64,000 nucleotides of DNA from Zeus faber (Eukaryota > Chordata > Actinopteri > Zeiformes > Zeidae): the NCBI GenBank assembly GCA_960531495.1, contig OY482855.1:1984001-2048000 (forward strand). Direction: 5' to 3'. Within the stretch, counting starts at the first letter, position 1; each line of letters starts with the position of its first letter. The position numbers and the translations under genes were made by a program. Under the pieces are notes generated by a model. The model saw nothing but the letters and a program-made list of their open reading frames with translations, did no database searches and was not told where the DNA came from. Positions 1 to 9,555 of this stretch are shown in pieces.

Positions 1-3000
1 AGATTGAAAGAAAGATTGAAAGATTTAAAGAAAGATTGAAAGACTGAAAGAAATAATGAAAGGCAGATTAAAAGAAAGATTGAAAGTAAGGATTGAAAGA
101 AAGAATGAAAGAAAGATTGAAAGATTGCAAGAAAGAATGAAAGAAAGATTGCAAGAAAGAATGAAAGAAAGATTGAAAGAAAGAATGAAAGAAAGATTGA
201 AAGAAAGATTGAAAGATTGAAAGATTGAAATAAAGATTGAAAGTTTGAAAGAAAGATTGAAAGAAAGACTGAAAGATTGAAAGAAAGATTGAAAGAAAGA
301 TTGAAAGAATGAAAGATTGAAATAATGATTGAAAGTTTGAAAGAAAGATTGAAAGAAAGATTTAAACAAAGAAAGATTGAAAGTAAGAAAGATTGAAAGA
401 AATATTGAACGAAAGATTGAAAGAAAGGATGAAAGAAAGATTGAAAGAAAGATTGAAAAAAAGAAGGTTTGAAAGAAAGATTGAACGACTGAAGGATAGA
501 ATGAAAGAAAGATTGAAAGAAAGATTGAAAGAATGAAATATTGAAGGAAAGATTGAAAGATTGAATGATTGAAAGAAAGACTGAAAGAAAGATTGAAAAA
601 AGAAAGATTGAAAGAAAGAATAAAAGAAAGATTGATAGAAAGATGGAAAGAAAGAAAGATTGAAAGAAATAACAAAAGAAAGATTGAAAGAAAGAATGAA
701 AGAAAGATTGAACGATTGGAAGAAATATTGAAAGAAAGAAAGATTGAAAGTAAGATAGATTGAAAGTAAGAATGAAAGAAAGATTGAAAGATTTAAAGAA
801 AGAATGAAAGAAAGATTGAAAGATTGAAATATTGAAAGAAAGAATGAAAGAAAGATTGAAAGATTTGAAAGAAAGATTGAAAGATTGAAAGATTGAAATA
901 AAGATTGAAAGTTTGAAAGAATGATTGAAAGAGAGATTTAAAGAAAGATTTAAAGAAAGATTGAAAGACTGAAAGAAAGAATGAAAGGCAGATTGAAAGA
1001 AAGATTGAAAGTAAGAAAGATTGAAAGAAAGAATGAAAGAAAGATTGAAAGATTGCAAGAAAGAATGAAAGAAATATTGAAAGATTGAAATATTGAAAGA
1101 AAGAATGAAAGAAAGATTGAAAGTAAGACAGAAAGATTGAAAGAAAGATTGAAAGAAAGATTGAAAGATTGAAATAAAGATTGAAAGTTTGAAAGAAAGA
1201 TTGAAAGAAAGATTTAAAGAAAGAAAGAAAGATTGAAAGAAAGATTGAAAGAAAGATTGAAACAAAGAATGAAACAAAGATTGAAATAAAGAATGAAAGA
1301 AAGATTGAAAGAAAGATTGAAAGAAAGAAAGATTGAAAGTAAGAAAGATTGAAAGAAATATTGAAAGAAAGATTGAAAGATTGAAAGAAAGATTGAAAGA
1401 AAGAATGAAAGAAAGAATGAAAGAAAGATTGAAAGAAAGATTGAAAGAAAGATTGAAAGAAAGATTGAAAGACTGAAGGAAAGAATGAAAGAAAGATTGA
1501 AAGAAAGATTGAAAGAAAGAAAGATTGAAAGAAAGATTGAAAGATTGAATGATTGAAAGAAAGACTGAAAGATAGATTGAAAGATTGAAGATTGAAAGAT
1601 TCAAAGAAAGATTGAAAGAAAGATTGAACGACTGAAAGATTGAAAGAAAGATTGAAAGTTTGAAACAAATTTTGAAAGACTGAAAGAAAGAATGAAAGAA
1701 AGATTGAAAGAAAGATTGAAAAAAGAAAGATTGAAAGAATATTTGAAAGAAAGATTGAAAGAAGGAATGAAAGAAAGATTGAATGGAATATTGAAAGACA
1801 GAAAGATTGAAAGAAACAATGAAAGAAAGATTGAAAGATTAAAAGAAAGAATAAAAGAAAGATTGAAAAATTGAAAGATTGAAAGAAAGATTGAAAAAAA
1901 GATTGAAAGACTGGAAGAAAGAATGAAAGAAAGATTGAAAGATTCAACAATTGAAAGAATGATTGCAAGAAAGATTGAAAAAAGAAAGATTGAAAGAAAA
2001 TTTGAAAGAAAGATTGAAGAAGGAATGAAAGAAAGATTGAATGAAAAATTTAAAGACAGAAAGATTGAAAGAAAGAATGAAAGAAAGATTGAAAGAAAGA
2101 TTGAAAGATTAAAAGAAAGAATGAAAGAAAGATTGAAAAATTGAAAGATTGAAAGAAAGATTGAAATAAAGATTGAAAGACTGGAAGAAAGAATGAAAGA
2201 AAGATTGAAAGACTGGAAGAAAGAATGAAAGAAAGATTGAAAGATTCAACAATTGAAAGAAAGATTGCAAGAAAGATTTAAAAAAGAAAGATTGAAAGAA
2301 AGAATGAAAGAATGAAAGAAAGATTGAAAGATTGAAATATTGAAAGAAAGAATGAAAGAAAGATTGAAAGATGAAAGAAAGATTGAAAGAAAGATTGAAA
2401 GATTGAAAGATTGAAAGATTGAAATAAAGATTGAAAGTTTGAAAGAAAGATTGAAAGAAAGATTTAAAGAAAGAAAGATTGAAAGTAAGAAAGATTGAAA
2501 GAAATATTGAAAGAAAGATTGAAAAAAAGAAAGATTGAAAGAAAGATTGAAAGAAAGATTGAAAGACTGATGGAAAGAATGAAATAAAGATTGAAAGAAA
2601 GATTGAAAGAAAGAAATATTGAAGGAAAGATTGAAAGATTGAATGATCGAAAGAAAGACTGAAAGAAAGATTGACGGACAGAAAGATTGAAAGAAAGAAT
2701 GAAAGAAAGATTGAAAGAAAGAATGAAAGAAAGATTGAAAGATTAAACAATTGAAAGAAAGATTGCAAGAAAGATTGAAAAAAGAAAGATTGAAAGAAAG
2801 AATAAAAGAAAGATTGAAAGAAAGATGGAAAGAAAGATTGAACGATTGGAAACAATATTGAAAGAAAGAAAGATTGAAAGTAAGATAGATTGAAAGAAAG
2901 AATGAAAGAAAGATTGAAAGATTGAAAGAAAGAATGAAAGAAAGATTGAAAGATTGAAAGAAAGATTGAAAGATTTAAAGAAAGATTGAAAGACTGAAAG

Positions 3001-4350
3001 AAAGAATGAAAGGCAGATTGAAAGAAAGATTGAAAGTAAGGATTGAAAGAAAGAATGAAAGAAAGATTGAAAGATTGCAAGAAAGAATGAAAGAAAGATT
3101 GAAAGAAAGAATGAAAGAAAGATTGAAAGAAAGAATGAAAGAAAGATTGAAAGAAAGATTGAAAGATTGAAAGATTGAAATAAAGATTGAAAGTTTGAAA
3201 GAAAGATTGAAAGAAAGACTGAAAGAAAGATTGAAAGATTGAAAGAAAGATTGAAAGAAAGATTGAAAGATTGAAATATTGAAAGAAAGAATGAAAGAAA
3301 GATTGAAAGATTGAAAGAAAGATTGAAAGAATGAAAGATTGAAATAATGATTGAAAGTTTGAAAGAAAGATTGAAAGAAAGATTTAAACAAAGAAAGATT
3401 GAAAGTAAGAAAGATTGAAAGAAATATTGAACGAAAGATTGAAAGAAAGGATGAAAGAAAGATTGAAAGAAAGATTGAAAAAAAGAAGGTTTGAAAGAAA
3501 GATTGAACGACTGAAGGATAGAATGAAAGAAAGATTGAAAGAATGAAATATTGAAGGAAAGATTGAAAGATTGAATGATTGAAAGAAAGACTGAAAGAAA
3601 GATTGAAAAAAGAAAGATTGAAAGAAAGAATAAAAGAAAGATTGAAAGAAAGATGGAAAGAAAGAAAGATTGAAAGAAATAACAAAAGAAAGATTGAAAG
3701 AAAGAATGAAAGAAAGATTGAACGATTGGAAGAAATATTGAAAGAAAGAAAGATTGAAAGTAAGATAGATTGAAAGTAAGAATGAAAGAAAGATTTAAAG
3801 ATTTAAAGAAAGAAAGAAAGAAAGATTGAAAGATTGAAATATTGAAAGAAAGAATGAAAGAAAGATTGAAAGATTGAAAGAAAGATTGAAAGATTGAAAT
3901 AAAGATTGAAAGTTTGAAAGAATGATTGAAAGAGAGATTTAAAGAAAGATTTAAAGAAAGATTGAAAGACTGAAAGAAAGAATGAAAGGCAGATTGAAAG
4001 AAAGATTGAAAGTAAGAAAGATTGAAAGAAAGAATGAAAGAAAGATTGAAAGATTGCAAGAAAGAATGAAAGAAATATTGAAAGATTGAAATATTGAAAG
4101 AAAGAATGAAAGAAAGATTGAAAGTAAGAAAGAAAGATTGAAAGAAAGATTGAAAGAAAGATTGAAAGAAAGATTGAAAGATTGAAATAAAGATTGAAAG
4201 TTTGAAAGAAAGATTGAAAGAAAGATTTAAAGAAAGAAAGAAAGATTGAAAGAAAGATTGAAAGAAAGATTGAAAGAAAGATTGAAACAAAGAATGAAAC
4301 AAAGATTGAAATAAAGAATGAAAGAAAGATTGAAAGAAAGATTGAAAGAA
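1..4350 (+). repeat. Higher-order tandem duplication, period about 2.95-3.03 kb
   Basis: The block at about 1-1320 recurs at about 2951-4350 in the same orientation. Landmarks in matching order are aggcagatt (61 and 3011), the tttaaacaaagaaagatt block (about 361 and 3383), gaaggatagaatg (about 490 and 3510), and the run with caaagaatgaaacaaag (about 1262 and 4291). The offset drifts from 2950 to about 3028 through small insertions and deletions. Similarity ends near 1320/4350. The segment 1320-2950 between the copies is the rest of the 3-kb unit. This was read by eye, so the borders are approximate. Confidence 0.75.
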
Positions 4351-4594
4351 AGAAAGATTGAAAGATTGAATGATTGAAAGAAAGACTGAAAGAAAGAATG
4401 ACGGACAGAAAGATTGAAAGAAAGAATGAAAGAAAGATTGAAAAAAAGATTGAAAGACTGAAAGAAAGAATGAAAGAAACATTGAAAGATTAAACAATTG
4501 AAAGAAAGATTGCAAGAAAGATGGAAAGAATGAAAGATTGAAATAATGATTGAAAGTTTGAAAGAATGATTGAAAGAAAGATTTAAACAAAGAA

Positions 4595-4599
4595 AGATT
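4595..4599 (+). repeat. Target-site duplication, left copy (AGATT)
   Basis: AGATT directly abuts the 3' tail of the L2 element and is repeated at its other end (7870-7874). The base before it differs between the two sides, so the shared sequence is exactly 5 bp. AGATT is also part of the satellite unit. The duplication is therefore convincing mainly because removing the insert plus one AGATT restores a sequence found intact at about 374-390 and 3396-3412. Confidence 0.7.
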
Positions 4600-4617
4600 A
4601 CATTTACATTTACATTT
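4600..4617 (-). repeat. L2 3'-terminal TGTAAA-type tail
   Basis: Three copies of ACATTT on the + strand, which read (AAATGT)3 on the element's own strand. L2-clade LINEs end in short tandem repeats of this kind rather than poly(A). They are thought to arise during target-primed reverse transcription. The repeat sits directly against the AGATT target duplication, so the 3' end of the element is complete. Confidence 0.85.
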
Positions 4618-4753
4618 AGTCATTTAGCAGACGCTTTTATCCAAAGCGACTTACAAGGGAGAATAACATTCAGCTACATTGCGACAGAGATTAGTGTAAC
4701 AACAACATTGGTGTAACAATAAATACTGCAAGGTGGTGCTCAGTAATTGTAGA
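4618..4753 (-). other. L2 3' UTR with conserved RT-recognition hairpin
   Basis: About 136 bases between the ORF stop and the tail. On the element strand 4632-4648 reads CGCTTT-GGATA-AAAGCG: a 6-bp perfect stem closing a 5-base GGATA loop. A 3' stem-loop with a GGATA loop is known from the eel L2-clade element UnaL2 and its partner SINE, where the reverse transcriptase needs it to start copying. The flanking GTAAGT and TCTGCTAAATG segments are also of the common fish type. The 3' end appears intact even though the ORF is broken. Confidence 0.8.
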
Positions 4754-5100
4754 TTAGGACAGGAGGTACTCACTGAAGAGCTGGGTCTTCAGGTGCTTCT
4801 TAAAGACAGAGAGGGAGGTCCCCGCTCTGGTCATTTTTGGCAGCTCGTTCCACCAACGTGGAACTACAAATGAGAATAGCCTGGATTGCCGTGGCTGTAT
4901 GGCCGGCAGAGCCAGGTGACACTCATTAGACGAGGGCAGCATCCGGGGGGCAACATGTGCTCTTACAAGAGCATTTAAGTAGGCGGGAGCATTCCCAACA
5001 ATCACTCTGTAGGCCAGCATAAGAGACTTGAACTTGATGCGGGCGGCTACAGGTTACCAGTGGAGTTCGATGAGCAGCGGAGTGACATGTGCCCTCTTTG
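4754..5100 (-). pseudogene. L2 ORF2, C-terminal end (after RT thumb)
   Basis: Last part of the L2 polyprotein, in a different frame from the RT palm. Readable residues include KRAHVTPLL, then HW, a stop codon (TAA, 5054-5056), then PVAARIKFK, LMLAYRVIVGNAPAYL, RAHVAPRML, RQSRLFSFVVPRWWNELP and a terminal LKTQLFSEYLL. The closing stop is just below 4757. The domain after the RT in L2 elements has no assigned enzyme activity; the conserved FVVPRWWNELP segment is a good clade marker. Upstream, this frame begins at a deletion junction near 5100-5106, where the RT frame stops making family sense. An in-frame stop plus the frame change make this part untranslatable as a fusion with the RT. Confidence 0.85.
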
Positions 5101-5756
5101 GCTGGTGCGAAGCGGCAGGACCGGGAGACGGGGGCAACATGGTCCGAGAATGTCAGTTGGTCATCAATAATGACACCAAGATTCCTTGCAGCCTTGGTAG
5201 GAACAAGAGATAGAGAGTCGATTTTAATATCAATGTTGTGATAAATACCTTGTTTGGCCGGGAAGACCAGCAGTTCCGTTTTCGCCAGATTTAGTTGAAG
5301 ATGATAATCCTTCATCCATGTGGATATGTCAGCGAGACAATCCGAGATCCGCGTCGAGACAGTAGGGTCGTCGGGCGGGAAGGACAGATAGAGTTGAGTA
5401 TCATCCGCATAGCAGTGATATGAAAAGCCTTGTGAGCGGATGATCGGGCCCAGTGAGGTGGTGTATATGGCAAAGAGGAGGGGTCCTAGCACCGAGCCTT
5501 GGGGCACCCCTGTGGTGAGGTTGTGAGGCACAGACAGCTGGCCTCGCCATGTCACACTGAACGAGCGCCCAGTAAGGTAAGATTCGAACCAGGAAAGTGC
5601 ACTGCCCGTTATGCCCATGCTTGAGAGTATGGACAGGAGTATGCAATGATTGACAGTGTCAAAAGCAGCTGATAAGTCTAGCAGAATGAGGACCGAGGAT
5701 TTGGCAGCAGCTCTAGCAGTTTTTAAGGCCTCTGTCACAGACAACAGGGCTGTTTA
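5101..5756 (-). pseudogene. L2 ORF2, reverse transcriptase palm and thumb start
   Basis: Continues the endonuclease ORF in the same frame after an in-frame TAA at 5754-5756, which falls in the HST-TALLSV segment where relatives have a sense codon, usually Glu. RT motifs in order: DLSAAFD (motif A, 5658-5678), GVPQGSVLGPLLF (motif B, 5472-5510), the catalytic YADD (motif C, 5400-5411), AKTELLVFPAK (motif D) and ARNLGVIIDDQLTF (motif E). After SRSCRFA, near 5106, the family sequence jumps. From my memory of related proteins, about 60 codons are missing, including a YCNALLAGLP-type segment, and the frame changes. The open frame runs on to 4926, but that stretch is a shadow of the C-terminal frame. 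Catalytic residues are all present. Confidence 0.9.
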
Positions 5757-7475
5757 AGTGGAGTGACCACTTTTGAAGCCAGATTGAAGTGTATCAAGAA
5801 GGTTGTTCCTTGACAGGTACTCTGTAACCTGTCTAGAGACCGCCCTCTCTAAGGTTTTGGAAAGGAATGGGAGGAGAGAGACCGGCCGATAGTTTCCTAC
5901 TTGATTGGGATCGAGTGAGGGTTTTTTGAGCAGTGGTGCGACCCGAGCCGCTTTGAAAGCGGAAGGGAAAGTGCCGGAAGTTAGGGAAGAATTGATCACA
6001 TGTGTGATTGCCGGGGTGATAGTCGGTGATATGGCTTGAAGGAGGTTGGATGGGATCGGATCTAGCGGACAGGTAGTAGGACGGCTACATGTTAGTAGTT
6101 TAGATACCTCACTTTCAGCGAGGGGGGCGAAACCAGGGAACGATGAGCCTAGGGCTGGAGAAGACAGGTTGTGAGTAAGTTGTTTAGTTAATTGGCTGCT
6201 GATGGCTGCCACTTTGTTAGTAAAAAAGGAGGCAAGGCAGTCAGCAGTGAGGTTAGTAGCTGGGGGAGGTGGTGGAGGGTAAAGCAGAGACTTGAAGGTG
6301 GTGAATAACGTACGTGTGTCTGTGGCACCGTTGATCCTATCGTTGAAGAAGGCCTTCTTGGCAGCAGTGATGCCGGAAGAGAAGGAGGACAGCAGTGTCT
6401 GGTAGCTAGCAAGATCCTCAGTTGTTTTGGATTTGTGCCATTTCCTCTCGGCTGCTCTGAGGTCAGTGCGCGTTGTCCGGAGGGTGTCAGTCAGCCAAGG
6501 GTGCGACTGGGTTGAACGAGCAGGTCTGGTGGATAGTGGACACAGGATATCCAGACATGAGCTCAAGGTGGAGCAGAGGGAGTCAGTGGCATCATTAACC
6601 TGCAGAGAGGAGAAAGTGCCATGGGGTGGAAGAGAAGAGGAGAGCACAGAGGAGAAGTGGGTGGGAGACAAGTTGCGGAGATTGCTGCGGATAGTAACCA
6701 TGGGTGGGGAGGTGGGGGGTTGTTTTGGTAGCTGGACATTGAAGTGGATGAAGAAGTGGTCAGAGAGATGAAGAGGAGTGACCCATAGGTTGTCGGTGGT
6801 ACAGCTCCGAGCAAGAATGAGATCAAGCTCTTTGCCAGCCTTGTGAGTCGGTGGAGTCGGGATCTGTCTTAGGTCGAACGAGCGAACCAAAGACAGGAAG
6901 TCAGCCGAGCTCGCACTGTCCAAGTGAATGTTCATGTCTCCGAGGACGAGCATGGGACACTCGTGCTCAGGGATTGATGACAGCAGGGTGTCAAGCTCAT
7001 GTAGGAAGTCACCTAGTTGTCCTGGTGGATGGTAGATGACGACCACATAGGCTTTCACCGGAGCAGTCACCAAGACGGCGTGATATTCAAAGGAGGCAAA
7101 GTTGTTTAAAGGCAGCAGTGGATTAAATTTCCATGTGTTGGAAATTAGCAGGCCAGTCCCACCACCACGGCCAGATGGTCTGGATGTGTGGGAGAATGAG
7201 TAGTTAGTGGAGAGTGTAGCCGGGGTTGCGCTATCTTCCGGTTTAATCCATGTCTCAGTGAGAGCAAGGAGCTCTAAGGAGAGTTGGTTGGCATGACCAG
7301 AAATGAAGTCTGCCTTGTTAACTGCAGATCGACAATTCCACAAGCCAACAGAGAAGGAGGTCTTTGCAGAAGATGTTTGCTGCAGGGACCTGAGGTTACC
7401 CGGATTGCATCGGCGTATGGTATAACGACGCTTTCTGGGTGACCTTGAAGTTGTAGGGATGCGGTAGTAGCACAC
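5757..7475 (-). pseudogene. L2 ORF2, APE endonuclease plus RT N-terminal region
   Basis: 573 open codons. Residues about 44-246 form an APE-type endonuclease, which in LINEs nicks the target DNA: GLWNCRS (44-50), LTETW (72-76), RGGGTGLLIS (103-112), VLGDMNIH (177-184), ELDLIL (216-221) and LSDHFFIHF (237-245), giving the catalytic Asn, Glu, Asp and His positions. A linker follows, then RT fingers with CPLDPIPSNLL and NYRPVSLLPFLSKTLERAV (528-546). The frame ends at a TAA at 5754-5756 inside the RT. The first codon is GTG, not ATG. The frame stays open upstream only to a stop at 7560-7562, and no ATG occurs before residue 174, so the natural start is lost or lay in another frame. An overlapping frame with a real ATG at 7621-7623 (ending 7396) may be the original N-terminus, but this is uncertain. 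Confidence 0.88.
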
Positions 7476-7869
7476 TTTGTATGGAGTGAGAGAAAGAAGG
7501 CAGGTTTGCCTTGTTCGGTGTCCTTGCTTCGGTTGACGTGCAGAGGTAGACGTGCGTCTTTACACAGAGCGTCTTCACACGAGAGCGACTACAAATGGGC
7601 CAACGCTTGAAGGGCAGGACCATAAATAGGTGATAGAATACAGCTGCTCGTGTGATTAGGGTTGCACCTGGCTAAGAGCACGCCCACATAAGAGAGGACT
7701 TACCTGAATAGGGGGTGTGTCTGGAACACAAGCTTGTTGGCAGATCAGCAAATAGCAGTGAAATGTACAGAGTCAATCCAGTAGTCCAAGTTGCAATACT
7801 ACAATACGAGCAGTGATACACTACACAGCAACCTCAGCACTAGAGCTCGACTCAGAGTTAGCTCGACTC
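7476..7869 (-). other. L2 5' leader region
   Basis: About 394 bases of ordinary-complexity DNA upstream of the readable ORF. It contains a short ATG-initiated frame (7396-7623) that overlaps the endonuclease ORF in another frame and no recognisable ORF1 domain. I see no clear core promoter. Its outer end carries an 11-bp direct repeat, GCTCGACTCAG, at 7845-7855 and 7861-7871, 16 bp apart; the last two bases overlap the AGATT target duplication. Because the element begins in complex sequence and not within the ORF, it is probably full length or nearly so. Confidence 0.6.
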
Positions 7870-7874
7870 AGATT
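7870..7874 (+). repeat. Target-site duplication, right copy (AGATT)
   Basis: Second AGATT, abutting the 5' end of the element. It is followed by gaaagtaagaaagattg, exactly the satellite sequence that follows tttaaacaaagaaagatt at the uninterrupted copies near 374 and 3396. This fixes the outer border of the L2 insertion at 7869/7870. Confidence 0.7.
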
Positions 7875-8058
7875 GAAAGTAAGAAAGATTGAAAGAAATA
7901 TTGAACGAAAGATTGAAAGAAAGGATGAAAGAAAGATTGGAAGAAAGATTTAAACAAAGAAAGATTGAAAGTAAGAAAGATTGAAAGAAATATTGAACGA
8001 AAGATTGAAAGAAAGGATGAAAGAAAGATTGAAAGAAAGATTGAAAAAAAGAAAGATT
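7875..8058 (+). repeat. 92-bp tandem duplication next to the L2 5' flank
   Basis: The segment starting gaaagtaagaaagattg at 7875, with gaaatattgaacg and gaaaggatg inside, is repeated starting at 7967, an offset of 92. The copy at 7967 is again preceded by tttaaacaaagaaagatt, the L2 target context. This places an empty copy of the target within 100 bp of the occupied one. Confidence 0.7.
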
Positions 8059-9555
8059 GAAAGAAAGATTGAACGACTGAAGAAAAGAATGAAAGAAAGA
8101 TTGAAAGAAAGATTGAAAGAAAGAAATATTGAAGGAAAGATTGAAAGATTGAATGATTGAAAGAAAGACTGAAAGAAAGATTGACCGACAGAAAGATTGA
8201 AAGAAAGAATGAAAGAAAGATTGAAAGAAAGAATGAAAGAAAGATTGAAAGATTAAACAATTGAAAGAAAGATTGCAAGAAAGATTGAAAAAAGAAAGAT
8301 TGAAAGAAAGAATAAAAGAAAGATTGAAAGAAAGATGGAAAGAAAGAAAGATTGAAAGAAATAACAAAAGAAAGATTGAAAGAAAGAATGAAAGAAAGAT
8401 TGGAAGACTGAAAGAAAGAATGAAAGGCAGATTGAAAGAAAGATTGAAAGTAAGAAAAATTGAAAGAAAGAATGAAAGAAAGATTGAAAGATTGCAAGAA
8501 AGAATGAAAGAAATATTGAAAGATTGAAATATTGAAAGAAAGAATGAAAGAAAGATTGAAAGATTGAAAGAAAGATTGAAAGATTGAAATAAAGATTGAA
8601 AGTTTGAAAGAAAGATTGAAAGAAAGATTTAAAGAAAGAAAGAAAGATTGAAAGAAAGATTGAAAGAAAGATTGAAAGAAAGAAAGATTGAATAATTGAA
8701 AGAAAGACTGAAAGAAAGAATGACGGACAGAAAGATTGAAAGAAAGAATGAAAGAAAGATTGAAAGAAAGATTTAAACAAGAAAGATTGAAAGTAAGAAA
8801 GATTGAAAGAAATATTGAACGAAAGATTGAAAGAAAGGATGAAAGAAAGATTGAAAGAAAGATTGAAAAAAAGGAAGATTGAAAGAAAGATTGAATGACT
8901 GAAGAAAAGAATGAAAGAAAGATTGAAAGAAAGATTGAAAGAAAGAAATATTGAAGGAAAGATTGAAAGATTGAATGATTGAAAGAAAGACTGAAAGAAA
9001 GATTGACCGACAGAAAGATTGAAAGAAAGAATGAAAGAAAGATTGAAAGAAAGAATGAAAGAAAGATTGAAAGATTAAACAATTGAAAGAAAGATTGCAA
9101 GAAAGATTGAAAAAAGAAAGATTGAAAGAAAGAATAAAAGAAAGATTGAAAGAAAGATGGAAAGAAAGAAAGATTGAAAGAAATAACAAAAGAAAGATTG
9201 AAAGAAAGAATGAAAGAAAGATTGAAAGACTGAAAGAAAGAATGAAAGGCAGATTGAAAGAAAGATTGAAAGTAAGAAAAATTGAAAGAAAGAATGAAAG
9301 AAAGATTGAAAGATTGCAAGAAAGAATGAAAGAAATATTGAAAGATTGAAATATTGAAAGAAAGAATGAAAGAAAGATTGAAAGATTGAAAGAAAGATTG
9401 AAATATTGAAATAAAGATTGAAAGTTTGAAAGAAAGATTGAAAGAAAGATTTAAAGAAAGAAAGATTGAAAGATTGAATAATTGAAAGAAAGACTGAAAG
9501 AAAGAATGACGGACAGAAAGATTGAAAGAAAGAATGAAAGAAAGATTGAAAAAAG
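7953..9555 (+). repeat. Higher-order tandem duplication, period about 822 bp
   Basis: Copy 1 (about 7953-8765) and copy 2 (about 8770-9555) share landmarks in the same order: gactgaagaaaagaatg (8077 and 8899), gaccgacag (8186 and 9006), gattaaacaattg, gaaataacaaaag, aaggcagatt, gtaagaaaaattg, and tgacggacag (8723 and 9509). The offset is 822 over most of the length, dropping to 786 near the end through a net 36-bp loss. The two copies translate to nearly the same peptides in every frame, so the duplication is relatively recent. Confidence 0.85.

Larger units (their letters stand above)
1..4599 (+). repeat. Satellite array, left part (family A GAAA/GATT repeat)
   Basis: Uninterrupted array of 8-bp GAAAGATT and 12-bp GAAAGAAAGATT/GAAAGAAAGAAT units, all in one orientation, with point variants that act as landmarks (aggcagatt, gcaagaaagaatg, gattaaacaattg, gaacgattgg, ttgacggacag). 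The + strand is nearly all A and G with regular T; C is rare. I see no gene, RNA gene or regulatory site. Open frames on both strands here are translations of the repeat: Phe/Ser/Leu/Asn/Gln-rich on the - strand and Glu/Arg/Lys-rich on the + strand. The array runs off the left edge of the window and is cut at 4599 by the L2 element. I do not recognise it as a named satellite. Confidence 0.95.
4600..7869 (-). mobile_element. L2-clade LINE (non-LTR retrotransposon), defective copy
   Basis: A 3.27-kb island of ordinary-complexity DNA within the satellite, oriented on the - strand (5' end near 7869, 3' end at 4600). From 5' to 3' it carries an untranslated leader, one long ORF with an APE-type endonuclease and a reverse transcriptase, a 3' UTR with a hairpin, and a short TGTAAA-type tail. 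There is no ORF1-like gene, no LTR and no poly(A). The RT boxes (SAAFDTVNH, GVPQGSVLGPLLF, YADD, LGVIIDD) and the tail match the L2 group of the CR1 superfamily as found in fish. The copy is inactive (see its parts). It is flanked by AGATT repeats and is present only once in the window, although the surrounding array is heavily duplicated. L2 clade is firm; subfamily is not determined. Confidence 0.93.

Noticed and set aside
4600-4700. A separate SINE at the 3' end of the insert
   Set aside because: Fish SINEs share this 3' tail, but here it continues without a break into the L2 ORF, and no tRNA-like or 5S-like head is present.
4926-5100. Extension of the RT frame past the deletion joint as genuine protein
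   Set aside because: Its sequence (for example HQVQVSYAGLQSDCW) is the C-terminal L2 segment IKFKSLMLAYRVIVG read in the wrong frame, so it is a shadow.
5028-5213. Plus-strand frame of 61 codons over the LINE RT region
   Set aside because: It is the complement of the L2 coding region and has no recognisable domain. Other small frames at 6427-6771, 6851-7039, 6188-6412, 6563-6826 and 5401-5646 are shadows of the same gene.
7476-7869. LINE ORF1 or a gag-like gene in the leader
   Set aside because: Only a 75-codon frame lies there, with no zinc knuckle, RRM or coiled coil. L2 elements can lack a separate ORF1.
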